A stretch of 64,000 bases of DNA, from assembly GCF_000002995.4 (NCBI RefSeq), contig NW_025062477.1:4870649-4934648 (forward strand), read 5' to 3'. Position 1 is the stretch's first letter, and each line of letters opens with the position of its first letter. The position numbers and the translations under genes are program-made. Of the stretch, positions 11,701 through 25,600 are shown piece after piece. This stretch comes from Brugia malayi. Taxonomy: Eukaryota; Nematoda; Chromadorea; Rhabditida; Onchocercidae. The notes below the pieces were generated by a model, which did no database searches, was not told the origin of the DNA, and was given only the letters and a program-made list of their open reading frames with translations.

Positions 11701-14700
11701 TAGCGTGGCTGGTATTGCTTTCTTGGGAACATTTCCTGGCCTCAACCTTTTGTCCGCATCATCATCACTGCTAGAAGTGCTGTCAGAGGAAGCTTCAGAT
11801 GATTTTTTCGTAATAGCTGCTTTCCTCAAATTACTGCTTAATGTTGCTGGAACTGCTTTCCCCTGCATTGGTGGCTTCGCGTTCTCATTTGTATCATCAT
11901 CATCGTCACTTGAAGTGCTGTCAGATGAACTTTCAGCCAATTTTTTTGCAGGAATTGTTTTTTTCGCATTAGCACTTACAGTAGCTGGAGCTGCTTTCCT
12001 GGGAACATTTCCTGGCCTCAACCTTTTGTCCGCATCATCATCACTGCTAGAAGTACTGTCAGAGGAAGCTTCAGATGATTTTTTCGTAATAGCTGCTTTC
12101 CTCAAATTACTGCTTAATGTTGCTGGAACTGCTTTCCCCTGCATTGGTGGCTTCGCGTTCTCATTTGTATCATCATCATCGTCACTTGAAGTGCTGTCAG
12201 ATGAACTTTCAGCCAATTTTTTTGCAGGAATTGTTTTTTTCGCATTAGCACTTACAGTAGCTGGAGCTGCTTTCCTGGGAACATTTCCTGGCCTCAACCT
12301 TTTGTCCGCATCATCATCACTGCTAGAAGTACTGTCAGAGGAAGCTTCAGATGATTTTTTCGTAATAGCTGCTTTCCTCAAATTACTGCTTAATGTTGCT
12401 GGAACTTCTTTCCTCAGAGCTTTTCCCTGTATTTGTGGCTTCGCATTCTCATTTGTATCATCATCGTCACTTGAAGTGCTGTCAGATGAACTTTCAGCCA
12501 ATTTTTTTGCAGGAACTATATTTTTCGCATTAGCACTTAGCGTGGCTGGCAATGCTTTCTTGGGAATATTTCCTGGCCTCAACCTTTTGTCCGCATCATC
12601 ATCACTGCTAGAAGTGCTGTCAGAGGAAGCTTCAGATGATTTTTTCGTAATAGCTGCTTTCCTCAAATTACTGCTTAATGTTGCTGGAATTGCTTTCCCC
12701 TGCATTGGTGGCTTCACGCTTTTATTTGTATTATCATCCTCGTCACTTGAAGTGCTGTCAGATGAACTTTCAGCCATTTTTTTTGCAGGAACTATATTTT
12801 TCGCATTAGCACTTAGCGTGGCTGGCAATGCTTTCTTGGGAATATTTCCTGGCCTCAACCTTTTGTCAGCATCATCATCACTGCTACAAGTGCTGTCAGA
12901 AGAACTTTCAGATGGTTTCTTCGTAACAGCCGTGTTCTTTAAATTACCGCTTAATGTTGCTGGAACTGCTTTCTCCAGAGCTTTTCCCTGCATTAGTGGC
13001 TTCGCATTCTCATCAGTATTATCATCCTCGTCACTTGAAGTGCTGTCAGATGAACTTTCAGCCAATTTTTTTGCAGGGACTATATTTTTCGCATTAGCAC
13101 CTAGCGTAGCTGGCATTGCTTTCCTAATGCCATTTCTCAGTCCTAGGCTTTTGTCCGCATCATCATCATTGCTAGAAGTGCTATCAGAAGAACTTTCAGA
13201 TTTTTTCGCAACAGCTGCACTTCTTACATTAGCGCTTCGCGCAGTTGAAACAGCTTTCTCGAAAACATTTCCTTGCACTAATGGTCTGGAACTCTTATCT
13301 GCATCATCATCACTTGAAGTGCTCTCAGATGAACTTTTAGGCAATCTTTTTGCAACAACCGCATTTCCTAAACTAGCAGATGGTGCAACTGAAACTGCTC
13401 CTCCAGTAATTTTTCCTTTTACATTCGAACCCATACCATCATTATCATCAGTACTAGTGTCAGATGAGCTTCCTGGAACCACACTATTCTTCAAATTAGA
13501 GTTAAACAAAACACTGACTGGCTTTCCGGGCCTACTTTGTAGTAATTTCCTTTTTGTAGCACTATTACTATCGTCACTGCTAGAACTTGTCGACGAATCC
13601 TTCTTCGATACAACTTGTTTTGCAGTTGATGAGATTTTAATTTCTTCCTTCGTAACCTCATCTGAACCGCTTGATGAACTAGAACTATCCTTTTTAATTT
13701 GCTTCTTTGCTGTCAAGAGATTAAGCGATGGAGAGAGTTTGGCAATTTTCGCGTCCTTCTTTGTTGTGATTAATAAATTACTGAATCCGGACAATTTTGT
13801 TTGTGGTAATTTAACTGTTTTCGAAATCATTTGTCCCTGAAAATAACTTGTAAATCATGAAAAAAAAATCTTTATTGATAAGTGTCCAACAGAGATCCAT
13901 GTTAATCATGGTACTCCTAAAACGCCCACTCAATTTTTTCGACCATAAAATTTAAGATAGGATAAAAGTTTAGACTTAAAAAAAACGATTCCAAACCACC
14001 GACATCTTACCGCTGTCATCGCTATCAGAATTTAAATCTGATGGTGACGAAGTTCTACCATTCGACTGGTTTACGGCTGGCCTTATAATATATAGGAAAC
14101 TTTGAACTAATTATGTTCGTTAAACAGAAACTTTACGCAATCATGGAAGATTAATTGCGGCTACTGAAATGACAATATGATTTAAGGCACCGCTTAAACT
14201 ATAACGATCCAAAACCGTTTAGTTCTGATGCGCCTAAGTGATTTCCACTAATTCATGGTTAGAGAATCAAAGAATTTATTCACCTATATCATTAAATTAT
14301 TTTTCTCATCCTTTACGAAGAAAAAGCAGCAAAACTAACAGGAATATCAGAATCAGAACTTGAAGATGATGATGGAACAGGAGGCCGTTTTGTTCCTCCA
14401 CTCTTGATTATATTCGTCTGAAATTAGCTATATATGCTCCAGTTAATAAAACAATAAACATTAAAAAATTATAAGCAATGCAATTAAAATTTCTGAACTT
14501 CTGAAAGTTCTGGCAAACCTACCGAGTAACAGTGATAGCAGTCCCAACAATCTCCGACAACAGCTAGACTTCTACTTACTAACTAAATCCACTGAGCTAT
14601 AGGCGTGTTAAGCGCTACAGCTTTCTGGCAGAGTAACTCAAGCAATCACTTAGAAAATGCTCAATTATTTAAAACAAAAAGTTTATGGAAAAAAAAAATA

Positions 14701-15180
14701 CCGCAGCCTGCTTGATTGGATCCTCGCTATCTGAGCTACCGCTTGAATCATCTATTTCATTTTGTCTTAGAGCTTTCTTAACAATTGGTGAATTACTGAT
14801 AATACCATTCGCGCTACGTTTTCGACATACAATTTTATTATACTCCTTTACAACCTCTTTAAGCGGCTTAAAATTACCAGATGACCGCTGGAAAATAAAG
14901 ACATATCAGCAGCTTTTAATCAAAGAGTTTGCAACAACAGTCTGTGAATCTCTCAGTACATGATAAGATACTGTGAAGTGTTTGTACTAGCTAAACAATT
15001 CAAAAAGAAATAGAATGAAAAATTAAAGGGGAAAAATTTAGAACCATAAAGACTTACTCGTCTCTTTTCTAATTCATCTCGTCGTTGCGCACTGAACACT
15101 TTATTTACCAATTTTGGTTCTTCTTTGATTAAATGATCGTAAAATAACACGTCAAAGTCAATTGCAGGTGATTCTGTCAT
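8775..15180 (-). CDS. Nopp140/NOLC1-type nucleolar phosphoprotein with SRP40 C-terminal domain (DAO-5-like)
   Basis: Chaperone of H/ACA and C/D snoRNPs between nucleolus and Cajal bodies, also tied to rRNA transcription; heavily phosphorylated by CK2. Exons in minus order: 15180-15058, 14887-14702, 14417-14340, 13836-10118, 9937-9877, 9737-9639, 9330-9253 (or from 9339, also in frame), 8942-8775; about 1503 aa. The large exon alternates acidic Ser clusters (SSDSTSSDDD type) with Lys/Ala/Pro-rich linkers, the Nopp140 hallmark. The last two exons encode the family's C-terminal domain: NEPFRRVK, DNSYRTK, then DQWGRKAYEDM, GKGFRHEKTKKKRG and SIKF near the end. The N-terminus has a weak LisH-like look (FDVLFYDHLIKEE). 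The protein is longer than the usual 700-1000 aa because of repeat expansion. ATG 15180 is chosen because a TTTTCCAG acceptor lies just upstream, probably a trans-splice site. Confidence 0.93.
9624..9638 (-). other. Possible read-through end of Nopp140 exon 6 giving a truncated isoform
   Basis: If the donor at 9638 (GTATCT) is not used, the frame adds four codons (VSVL) and stops at TAA 9624-9626. Such a product of about 1426 aa would lack the whole SRP40 C-terminal domain. The donor is weaker than others in the gene, so partial retention is plausible but unproven. Confidence 0.3.
11500..13215 (-). repeat. Nopp140 internal tandem repeats, 276-285 bp units
   Basis: An anchor sequence recurs at about 11526, 11811, 12087, 12363 and 12648, spaced 285, 276, 276 and 285 bp (95, 92, 92 and 95 codons). 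Each unit contains two acidic Ser clusters and two basic linkers. Adjacent copies at 11.8-12.4 kb are nearly identical in DNA. Flanking copies towards 13.2 kb are more diverged. Confidence 0.93.
14011..14081 (-). other. Orphan 71-nt exon-like segment inside Nopp140, out of phase with both neighbours
   Basis: It has an acceptor (TTATAAG), a strong donor (GTAAGA) and one open frame encoding a Ser/Asp-rich peptide ending SDLNSDSDDS, in the style of the protein. That frame needs 2 nt from the left and leaves 1 nt on the right, whereas the exons at 14417-14340 and 13836-10118 join perfectly in phase 0 without it. Inclusion would cause a stop after about eight codons. Confidence 0.5.
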
Positions 15181-16634
15181 TTTATATGACTTCTGGAAAA
15201 TCATTTAAACACCAAAAAATAAAAGCAACGAATTTTTTTAAACGTTTATTCCTTTTACGTGTTAAAATTAGCAAGTTATTAAAAACTTGAAATATCTAAA
15301 AATGAAAATTAACAAAAAACAAAACAAGACAAAATGTACTAATCTAATGAAAGGATAAAAAAGAAATGACCATCAGGTCACCTATCTTCGCTTCAGTATT
15401 ATAACTGATTAAAAGCTAATAATGACTTATTACCGATGAATGGAGGGAGACAACCCCATGAGAATTGACAACAATGAAGCAGAAGGGAGTGCACTACTGC
15501 ATTCCTAATAGATCATTGCAAAGGAAGTTATTTGCGTTGGATAGATCATAACTTAAACAACTAAATCTTATTCACTTTACAATAAAGAAAGGAATCGAAT
15601 TACAAATAATCTTATCCAAATGATAATTAAATTATATCGTACAATATACTTACTATACGAAGTCAGAATTGTTCCATTCAGCTAACAACTATACAAATTT
15701 CCGTCCTTTCCTTGAGTACAAGGAATGAGAAAATGATTAAAAGTAAGAAATTAATTAACTTAATATTATCAATACGCAATGGATTCTAACAAATTTATCA
15801 ATTATGAAAGTAATGAAATATAGCAATGCACAGAGAAATGAACAGATAACCCTAACCAAAACTCACCATCCAATTGTTTCCTAAAAAATTCTTAGCATAG
15901 CACTAAACCGTTATGCAATTTCAACATTAGTCCTGAATCATAGTGACATCACTATGCAACTAACTCATCCCACGGGTGTTTTCATTTTTGTCATACATTT
16001 TTGCTGAATTCTTTTAATAATTTTCTATTTACAAAGATAATTTTGCTTCTTTCTTTTTTTAATATTCTACCTAAAAGAAAAATATTACTACGATACAAAA
16101 ATTTGCTTGGATTAAATTTTTGTATGTAGTATTTAAATACGCTAAAACGAGCATTAAAAAGCTATTCTTATCTTTCAAAACAAGTATTTTTCGGAATAAT
16201 TAAGCTTTTATTTATGAGCAAAATTTCTTTCATCTTAAACATATACCTTTTTTGTCAAATTTACTTCTTCCTTTCTTTTTTTCATAACAACTATAATGAT
16301 TTAATGATGTGACATACCCAATATTTATGATATTCCTTACTAAACATTCAATATAATGTGACATATCTTATTACAATTACAATTTTTAATAATTCTTATG
16401 ATATCAATCTTTGATTTGCGTGTAATTAATGTGTAATTGGTGTATTGAATTTGCTTTAAATTGTTGCAATAAAACTTTTTGTTTTCTGCAGAATTTTATT
16501 CATTTAAAAAGAAACCATTATTCATAATTGGTTTAATCAAATGTGCAATAAATTCAAAAACAAAATTGCTAACAAAAATTAAATTAAGATTGAAAGAGCA
16601 ATGGTAGGAAGAATTTCCGGTTTGAAAATACTAA
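15181..16634 (-). other. Spacer between the RGK-like gene and Nopp140
   Basis: About 1.45 kb of AT-rich sequence between two same-strand genes. It should contain the RGK-like 3' UTR and the Nopp140 promoter or trans-splice region. No convincing exon was found on either strand. Confidence 0.5.
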
Positions 16635-19600
16635 TTAATAATTTAAATTTGGCAATAATCGTCTCCAATTTCGAAAACGTTCCACAAGATTACTTTTGAA
16701 ATGCGTACATTTATTCGCTTGTTTCTGCAAAAAGAATGCAGTGATAAATCATTAAATCTTGTGCTCATATCACTTATCTTGTATGATTATTGATAATAAT
16801 TAAAAACGTCTGATTTGACAGAAAAACATACATATATTTAGTTTTATATACAAATAATATAATAAGTTTACCTCATTGATGTCACCCATCTGCTGTCGTC
16901 TTCTCCTTGAATATCTTCGAATAGCAGCTTTGAAATCATTTGGTTCTTCCATCACTTCCGTATCATTGTTTTCTTTAGAAGGCTAAAATGATTTTCAGTA
17001 AAATGATGGAAATATTAAACAAGATTTTAAAAAATTTTTCACATTTTTTTTCTAACATTAAAATTAAAGTTTCATTTTTTTAAATTCGAAAAAATATTCA
17101 TTTAAAAAGCACTAGCGAATATTTAATGGATTACACTTTTCTACAAAAAAAAAAAAAGATTTTCAAAAAATTTTTCAAACTGACATCAATTTAATTTCAT
17201 GCAGTATGCGATTTCTTTCGTTTTTATTTTTATTTTCTCTTTTTTTTTTTGGTTTAAAAATGAAAAAAAATTTTCAAATTTTAAATGACATACTTTCTCG
17301 ACAAAAATTTTCAAGATAGAAAGTTTTAAACAAACTTTGATGTCATCACAAAAATCGAGCAAGTCTGATTTTAATGAATGCTTAATTTCGGCAATAAGTC
17401 CAACCAAAAGATCATCAATGTCTAAATTTAACGCCACTGATACTTCATAATGCGCAAAGCTATAAGTCATTGCAGCGTTTTTTGCATCTAAAATTAAATT
17501 TTCAATTTGAAAATTGCCCCATTTTTTGAAAATATTTTTATAAAATTAAGAAATAAAAAAGAGAGAAGAAGCAAAAAAAAAAAGAAAAAAAAAAAAAACG
17601 AACAAACAAGCAAATATTAATCTTTCATTTTTTCTATTGAAGCATAAATGTACAACGACAAAATACAGCAAAATTAATATTGATAAAATTTTTAATTAAA
17701 ATATTGTTATTCAATTATTTACCTGTTTTACTTACAGCACGTTTTCGTTCTAAATCAACTTTATTAGCAGCCATGACAATAGGTGTATGTCGTGCAGATT
17801 CTGATTCACGTAAACAGTCAACAACATTCATAACTTCTTTGAAGGAACTTTTTGAATCGATACTGTATACGAGTAAGTAAATATCTGCTTTACCATCTAA
17901 CCAAGAACAATCCTAAATAATAATAAATAAATTAACTGATAACATCAGTAAACAAATACAATAATTGATTATATTTCTACTTTCAATTATTTTACTAATC
18001 TAAATTATAACAGTGGATGTTAATTGCATAAAATTGATTTTGTATGTAACCTTAATCTGTTTCTTCAATTTAAACTACTACTGATTTAACTTAGAAATAA
18101 ACATAATTCTCTGAGTTTGCCAAATAAAAATATTAGCCATATATTAAATTACTTACATTATGTGGATCAATTTCAAGAAATGTTAATTCGCTTTCTTTAT
18201 CACCAATTATAATTGATACTGTGTTGTCAACTTGCTCTATAAAATGCTTTTCTTTTTAATAAAAAAATATTTGAACATGAAATTTAAGATAAATGAAGTC
18301 AATAATGATAAAATATAGTATGTTGTAATTTCATTAAATTAATATCTCAATTTTTAAAAATAAAATCACACCTATATCAGTAGCATAGGTATTTCGATGA
18401 TCCGAAGTCATAAATTGTCCAATAAGAGCAGTTTTACCCACACCTGTTGAGCCAAGTACATATATCTAAAATTTACAGTTATCAAAACTTAAGGTTTCTA
18501 TTAAAAACTTATGGATTTACCAATTTAATATCATTGATATGTAAATTATATTATGAACAAAAAAAAAGTTTTAATGACAGTCAATTCTTAATTGAACAAA
18601 TTATCAAATGTGATGGAAAAAAAACAAAAATAAACATATTTCAATGAAATCAGTAAATTAAAAACTTAAATGAAAGAAATATTAGCATCAGATTAATATC
18701 TGAGTGCTGTGACATACCTCATAAAAAGCAGTACTTGTCGATGGCTGATTATTTTCATCTTTTTCATTATTATTAGCAGGCATAATACTCTCATCAGATA
18801 TTGAATGTGAGCTGTTTGATTCATTTGACAAACCGGATCGATCTACCTTTCGTAATTCTAGAAAATCTTTCCAGTTAAGATATAAAAAGTTCATGAAATG
18901 TAACAAATTTTTTGAATTAAGCTCACGAATAGTAGTACCTTTTTTTCCCTCCAAAAAAAAGTTCGGCATGAAATTTGTTTGTTAAATTTTAAGGAGAAAA
19001 AAATCACAATTTGAAAAAAAAAATATTTTAATTAATTAAATTATCTTATTCGTTTAGCTAATTGTATTTTTAAGTTTTAAAAGTCTAAATATATTTACTT
19101 TTTTTCCTGTAGACTAATATTAAAATATTTATTTCATGATTATAAAGTTCAATTTTACCTCGTTTATGACAGGAAGGACTTTTGAGACGAAACGAATCGC
19201 CTCGACTAACAACAGTACCCTTTTCATCTATGTTAAATTCGCGCACTCGGGTGTAATCATCGGAATCTATCAAATTAAGAAAACGATCTTCGGCCACTCG
19301 TTCTCTTGGTTTCGGCCAAACATCCGTTCGTGTTATGTCCGATGGTCGATGCCTAAAAAAACAACAACAGACAAAAGGTAAAAATAAAATTAAGAAAAAC
19401 AATATAGTATACTAGGAAAAACAATTCATGTAGATGAAATATTCAATCTTCGTTTAACATTTGTTCGATTCCGGAAATCTGATTGATAAAATAATGTGCT
19501 GGATAAATCCGGATAGAGAAAAATAGGGATAGAAAAGAATGCATTCTGTGGTCATTGTTCTTTTAAAATTATGACAAATACTTGAAGAAATGGAAATTAA

Positions 19601-22600
19601 TTGATCAAAATATTAGTTAAATAAGGAAAATTTTGAAAAAAAAAAAAAAATTAAATCTATCTGTAAAAATTAATTTCAATTATAAAAAAATTATTAGGAA
19701 TAATTTGCATAAACAGTAAATATAATTTACTGTACTGGTTGCAATAATTAAGAAAATGATAGTCAAATTTTAAAAATCTTGAATTCTTTCTATAATTTTA
19801 AAAAATTTTTTTCGTTTTAGAATTTTTTTTTATAAATACTGTCGAAATATGAACATCGTTGGCTTTCCCACTGTATGGCGTGATATTTTCTTTAATATTA
19901 ATTAAACATTTATTTTTAAAATTCCTCACAATGAAATGTCGAAAGGAATAGTTTGCTTTAAATACTTTAAAAAATTTGACAAATTTCTTTACAAAAAAAA
20001 ATCCTGACTAATAAAATATCACTTTTAAAATCAAAAATTAAAAAATGATAGTTTTAGCTGTTTCAAAGTTGCTGCAGTTAAATTTGCTTTTTTTTCTTTC
20101 CTTTCATGCTTTTTTAAATTTTAAACTATGACATTTTTCAAAATGAAATGATGATGATTTTATAAATTTTTAACAAATTAAATCTATTCAAACTTATTTT
20201 TCACTTTACCAGACGAACATTTCAACTGCAAACAACATCCTATCAATCATATTGTGTAATGGAAGATTAATTTCTTTTTTTTGTTTTGCTTTTTTTTTTT
20301 TCTTTTTGAAAAAAAAAAAGAAAAAATGAGCAGAACTTGCAGGGAATTTTGGAGCTTTTGAACATCTGGAAAACTGATAAAATGTTGATTTTAAGATAAT
20401 TAGCACAGAAAAAAATTTCCATCCTTCCTCAAATTTTATTCAGTGACTTGAATTAATTTAAATTACTTTAAAAAATAGAATGATAAAGCGTTAATGATCA
20501 AATGTAAAAAGGAAAAACTATTATAGAAATCGTAATGTTTGATAAATTAATAAGCTGTTATCTACCAGTAATTAACAATGAAAAATTTTCATTTCCTCTT
20601 CAGTTCTAAAATTTTCTTGAATAATCTAAATGAAATTAAATGAAACTTTTTGCAAAGGAAGAAGGAATAAAATATTAATAATAAATATGTGAGAAGGTAA
20701 AATTGCATTAATAAAAGTGCACAATCCCTATTTTAATTTCCGTTATATGCAGAAGCCATAAAATAATATTCAATCTTATCCTATCATTTGAATATTTGAT
20801 TAACAGATAATAGTGAAGTGCTTTAAAATTTGGGAGTGATAAAAGTGAAAGAGTGTAGTTCAAAAGATGGCGAAAGATCGGCTAGTTCAATGATAACATT
20901 ATTGATTAATACACAGTGAAATGAGGCGGCTAGATCAATAGGAGTATTATAAATTATTACATAGCAAAATTTACATCTATCCTTTGATTTTCAATAATCT
21001 TATTCCATTAATTAATTCCTAAAAATTCTATTCCTGCAATTAATTCTTTAGAATTTAAAACTCTTTTGCATAACTTCCATAATTATCAAAATTAATTTTA
21101 ATCTAAATATTGTTAATGGATTTAAAGATTAAAAGAAAATTTAAAACTGAGAAAGAAAACGAAAATAAAAAACAAGCAAAAGAAGTGCTTAATTAGTTAT
21201 CGCTAATTTTGATAGATTTATTCATTTTATTTACTTTTAGGATAAAATCGAGTTAGCTTTTACAAGTAAAGGAGTAGTTTCAGGATCAGCAAAGTAAAGT
21301 AAGGTTTTAAGAGATAACATTTCAGGTTCACATATAACAATTGTAATTCTAGTTTTAACGTATAATTTCAAACTCGCCTTGTGATATTAATTAAACGCAA
21401 CTAATAAAATTCTTTTACATAAATTTCACAGTCATTAAAATTAATTTTAATCTAAATATTGCTAGTAGATTAAGAAGTCAACAAGTTAAAAGAGTTTAAT
21501 AGCAAAATATTACTGAACAAATAAATGCCCATATGTAAATTTTTGACTAATTTTACGTACACGTATAATATCATATTTTAACTTGCGTCATAAATTTCAA
21601 TCCGCAATATTTTTCTTTCTTATATGAATATCTAATGTAAATCAATAAGAATGGAATTGCTGAACCTCGAATGAAGAGTGGAATATCGGAAAATATTAGG
21701 CGTTGAGCGCCTACGTTCTCGAACTTGTTGCGCTGAATCATCGAATGGATGACGTTTCACGTGAACTGATGTTCGAGGGCGATGTCTGAATGATTGCGAA
21801 CGTAACGGTTGATTCATGCTTACAGTCGGTTTACTGAAATATACGTATATATATCAAAAATAAGTCTGAAGTATGAATCGTTTTTTCCTCATTTCGTTAC
21901 GTGAAATATAACGTTTTATTATTTCCATTAAAATTTAAACTTCATCCAGTAAAATAAGATATTGTGTTGTCATTATATTTGAGAACCAAATTTTTGAATG
22001 GTATGAAAAGGAAAAATATTGATAAATTCTGATCTACTATCATTCATCATTTAGTAACACATTCATTAATATGTAAAGCAACAATTTATTACTAATTAAC
22101 GCCAAGTCGATTTAAAAGTCATGATTTATATTAGACTAAAAAATTTTATTGTTCATATGGTTCTCGATTTTTTAAAAAATTCGAAGCTTGAATTGTAACA
22201 GAAATTTTCATAGGATACAAATTTATAAATTTGAATGGATTAAGATATGTTTTTAACAATTAAATAAAAAATGTCATAACATAATTAAATTTAGAAGTAA
22301 AACTATACAACAAAATTATTGTACAAAATAAATTCATAAATTTATCAATAAAAGTAAATTTAGATTTCATTTACTATTAATGTCATGGAAATAAAGTGTC
22401 TAAAGTAAACTTCTCAAGAATTGATGAATCAATAAATTGCTCAAAATTTTTTCTTTTTCTTTTAGCTCAATACTTTGCTTTGGGATATTTCTGGAAAATG
22501 TGAAAAAGTAAGTGGCATCTAGTCGTTTTACTAGAGGGAATTAAATTTAAAAAGCAATAAACATCGCCTTTTTTTGGCAAATAACCTGCCATTGCCTTCC

Positions 22601-25600
22601 TTTTTTCTTCTTCTCGCTTTCATTATTTCTAAATATATGTCTGGGAGATGTTCCATGCTACTTTTTCAATTCAAAATAAATTGCAAATTCAATGGAATTC
22701 CTTTATATCAAATTTGCAAATAATTCGATGTATGCTATATAAATAAATATTTCAAAAAATTTCGGCTAACTTCATTTTTTCTCTCTCTTTCTTTTCTCTT
22801 TTTTCTTTTTTCTTTGCTTTATTTGAGAAGGAAAAAAGTTGTGCTTAGTATACGAAAAAATTTGACACATTTAAATAGATCAGAGGTCAAAAGTAATTCA
22901 GTGAAGCATTTTTTTTATTGTCTGAGAAATTGCTGAAATTGAAATTTCTCGTCCCATCTGTAATTTGTTGCTAAAATGTCTAGCAAGAATTATGTTTAAT
23001 ACTTAGCCAAAGAAAAAAAAAAAAAGAAAAAAATCGAAAATTATGATTTCAACATGTTTTAGCAATTTCAAAATATATTTTTTTTCCCTTACTTTTGAGA
23101 AATGTAATTTATTAAATGCTTTTTTTTAAGAAAAATTTGAACGTATGCTCCAAATTCTCTAATTCATTTAGTCAACATGTGACAGTTTTTTCTTTGAATC
23201 CAAAGATTTAATTTTAGGAATCAAAAAAAAAAAAAAAAAACGGAAACAAAGTGATTAATTTTAAGAATTTAAATTATTTACAGCTGTTAACATCAATAAA
23301 GAAAAATTCATAAATTTCTATAGTTCCGAACGTATAACTGAAAAAAAATTTCTTCATGAATAATTTTCCACCTCCTATCAGTATTAGATATATTCTATTG
23401 ATTAATTTTGAAATAATACATTTGAAAATCACTTTTTGATAACCAACTGCTGATATCCATTTACGTTCAAATATTTTAATTGTTATATCAGTTTTTATTC
23501 AAGAACTTTAATTTATCATTTTAGGTGTCAAAAAATGTTTATTTTGAAAAGTAGAAAAAAAAAAGTAAAAATTGTCATTTCAAAAGTAAATGTTCAAAAA
23601 GGCAAACACGTTGGAGAAATGAACAAAACAAATAGCCAATTAAATTTTAAAATATATTTCAATAATGATTAAATTGTTTTAACTAATATTGAATAATTCA
23701 TATCATGTTCCTAGCTTTTGCAAAGAATGAAATGGAAGTCAAAGAAATAATAAGTGGTAATTACAAATGATTACTTAGTCAGAGGAAAAATTATCCAAAG
23801 ACTTGATTAAAATAATAAAAAAAATGAAAAAATAAGCCATAAATATTTGAATATTATTGATGACAAATATATGGCTGGTAATAGATGATAATACATTAGA
23901 TTAATATGAAATCTGAAATAATTTCAAACAACAACAACAACAAACAACAACAATAATAAACAACAATAACAAACAACAACAACAATAACAAACAACAGAC
24001 AACAACAACAACAACAAACAACAACAATAACAAATAACAACAACAATAACAAGCAACAGACAACAACAACAAACAAGAAACAACAGACAACAACAACAAA
24101 CAATAACAAACAAAAGACAACAATAACAACAACAAACAACAAACAACAATAACAATAACAAACAACAACAACAATAACAAACAACAGACAACAACAACAA
24201 ACAACAACAACAACATCTACAATAATAACAACAGTAGCAATTGCTGACAACAGCAGCAACAATAACAATAGTAGGAACAACAAAAACTACTACTAAAAAT
24301 AAATGGACTAAAATGGAACAATATCAGTAGCCAAAGTGACATTACCGCTTAGTGGTGAAGGAGATAAGGTGATGATAATGCGATCTTGTCGAGGGAATTG
24401 AACAAATGGACAGCAGGCGCTGAATGACGTAAGCATGCTATACTTAGATATATATCATTAGCTGATGTTTTCCGTAAAATCTATCGATCATATTGAAGGG
24501 ATATCAATAGTCACCTGTTCATTTGTAAACAGATTCATCTCACTCATATTTATTGTCATTTATTTTCAACACAGAAATAGATTTAAAATAATAATTATAA
24601 CCTTTACAATAATTTATGACAAATGAATTTTTAAAAATTAAAAAAAAAATTAATCGTAATTAGCAAAAACAAATTTTTTTTAATAATTTTTAAAATAAGT
24701 TTAACAATACATCAAATTTTTTTCTTCTTTTTTTACATACATAGTGCATAAACATATAAGTTCTTAGCTAAAAATTTTAAAAATAATGTATTTTGTAAAT
24801 AATAAATTTCTTTTTGCTACCACTAATAATTTGATAATATTTATAAACCAATTTAAACAATTTTCTTTTCTTGTTTTTTTTTTTCTTTTTTTCCGCTTTT
24901 TTTTTGAAAAAGATTTTTGCTTTAGCATAGAAATAAATTTAATATTTTAACAAAACTTTGTGACTAAAATGTATGTGTAATTTTTGAAAGGTTAAAAAGA
25001 AGAAAAGAAATGAATGAATATTGTTAAACGAATGATAATATACAACGATTTAATGTGATCAATGGATGAAGAAGCTGATAGAGGAAAAGGCTTGTTTATT
25101 TGCATACGTTTTGTTAAGCCTTAAAATGAATGGGCCTAATTTGCAACAGAATTTAAAGCTTTTGTTGAATGGACTTTGTATTCATAATATAATAGAAAGA
25201 AAATTTACTAATCCGAGAAACAGTCAACAGGGGAATCGCAGTGTATAAATGAAGTAAATACATGATTATAAATCATTCTAAATAAGCATATAACCATTAA
25301 AATTTCACAGATTTAAAGTAATATATGATCCTATAAAATACACGAATTATTTGAACTTAATTTACAAATATTTGAACTTAATTTAAATTTACAATCAAGA
25401 GCTTAGCAAATTATTTAAAATAAGTATATGATTATTTAAGTTTCACAAATTATTTTAAATCACAACATGATTGTTTTCTATTTGAAGTGATTACATGCTC
25501 AATTAAGTTCTATGCTTTCATTTGTATTTTCAGTGGTTGATAAAAAAGAAATCGAAAATTAGAAATTTTCCTAATAAAATCATTCAATTTACATCAAAGT

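Noticed and set aside
11411..13840. An 809-codon open frame on the plus strand
   Set aside because: It is the exact antisense of the Nopp140 repeat exon. Ser/Asp/Lys repeats lack stops on the other strand. Splice sites, phase and family motifs all support the minus strand.
23896..24283. Overlapping Leu/Val/Cys-rich minus-strand frames of about 100 codons that resemble membrane proteins
   Set aside because: They are pure translations of a CAA-type simple repeat, present in all three frames.
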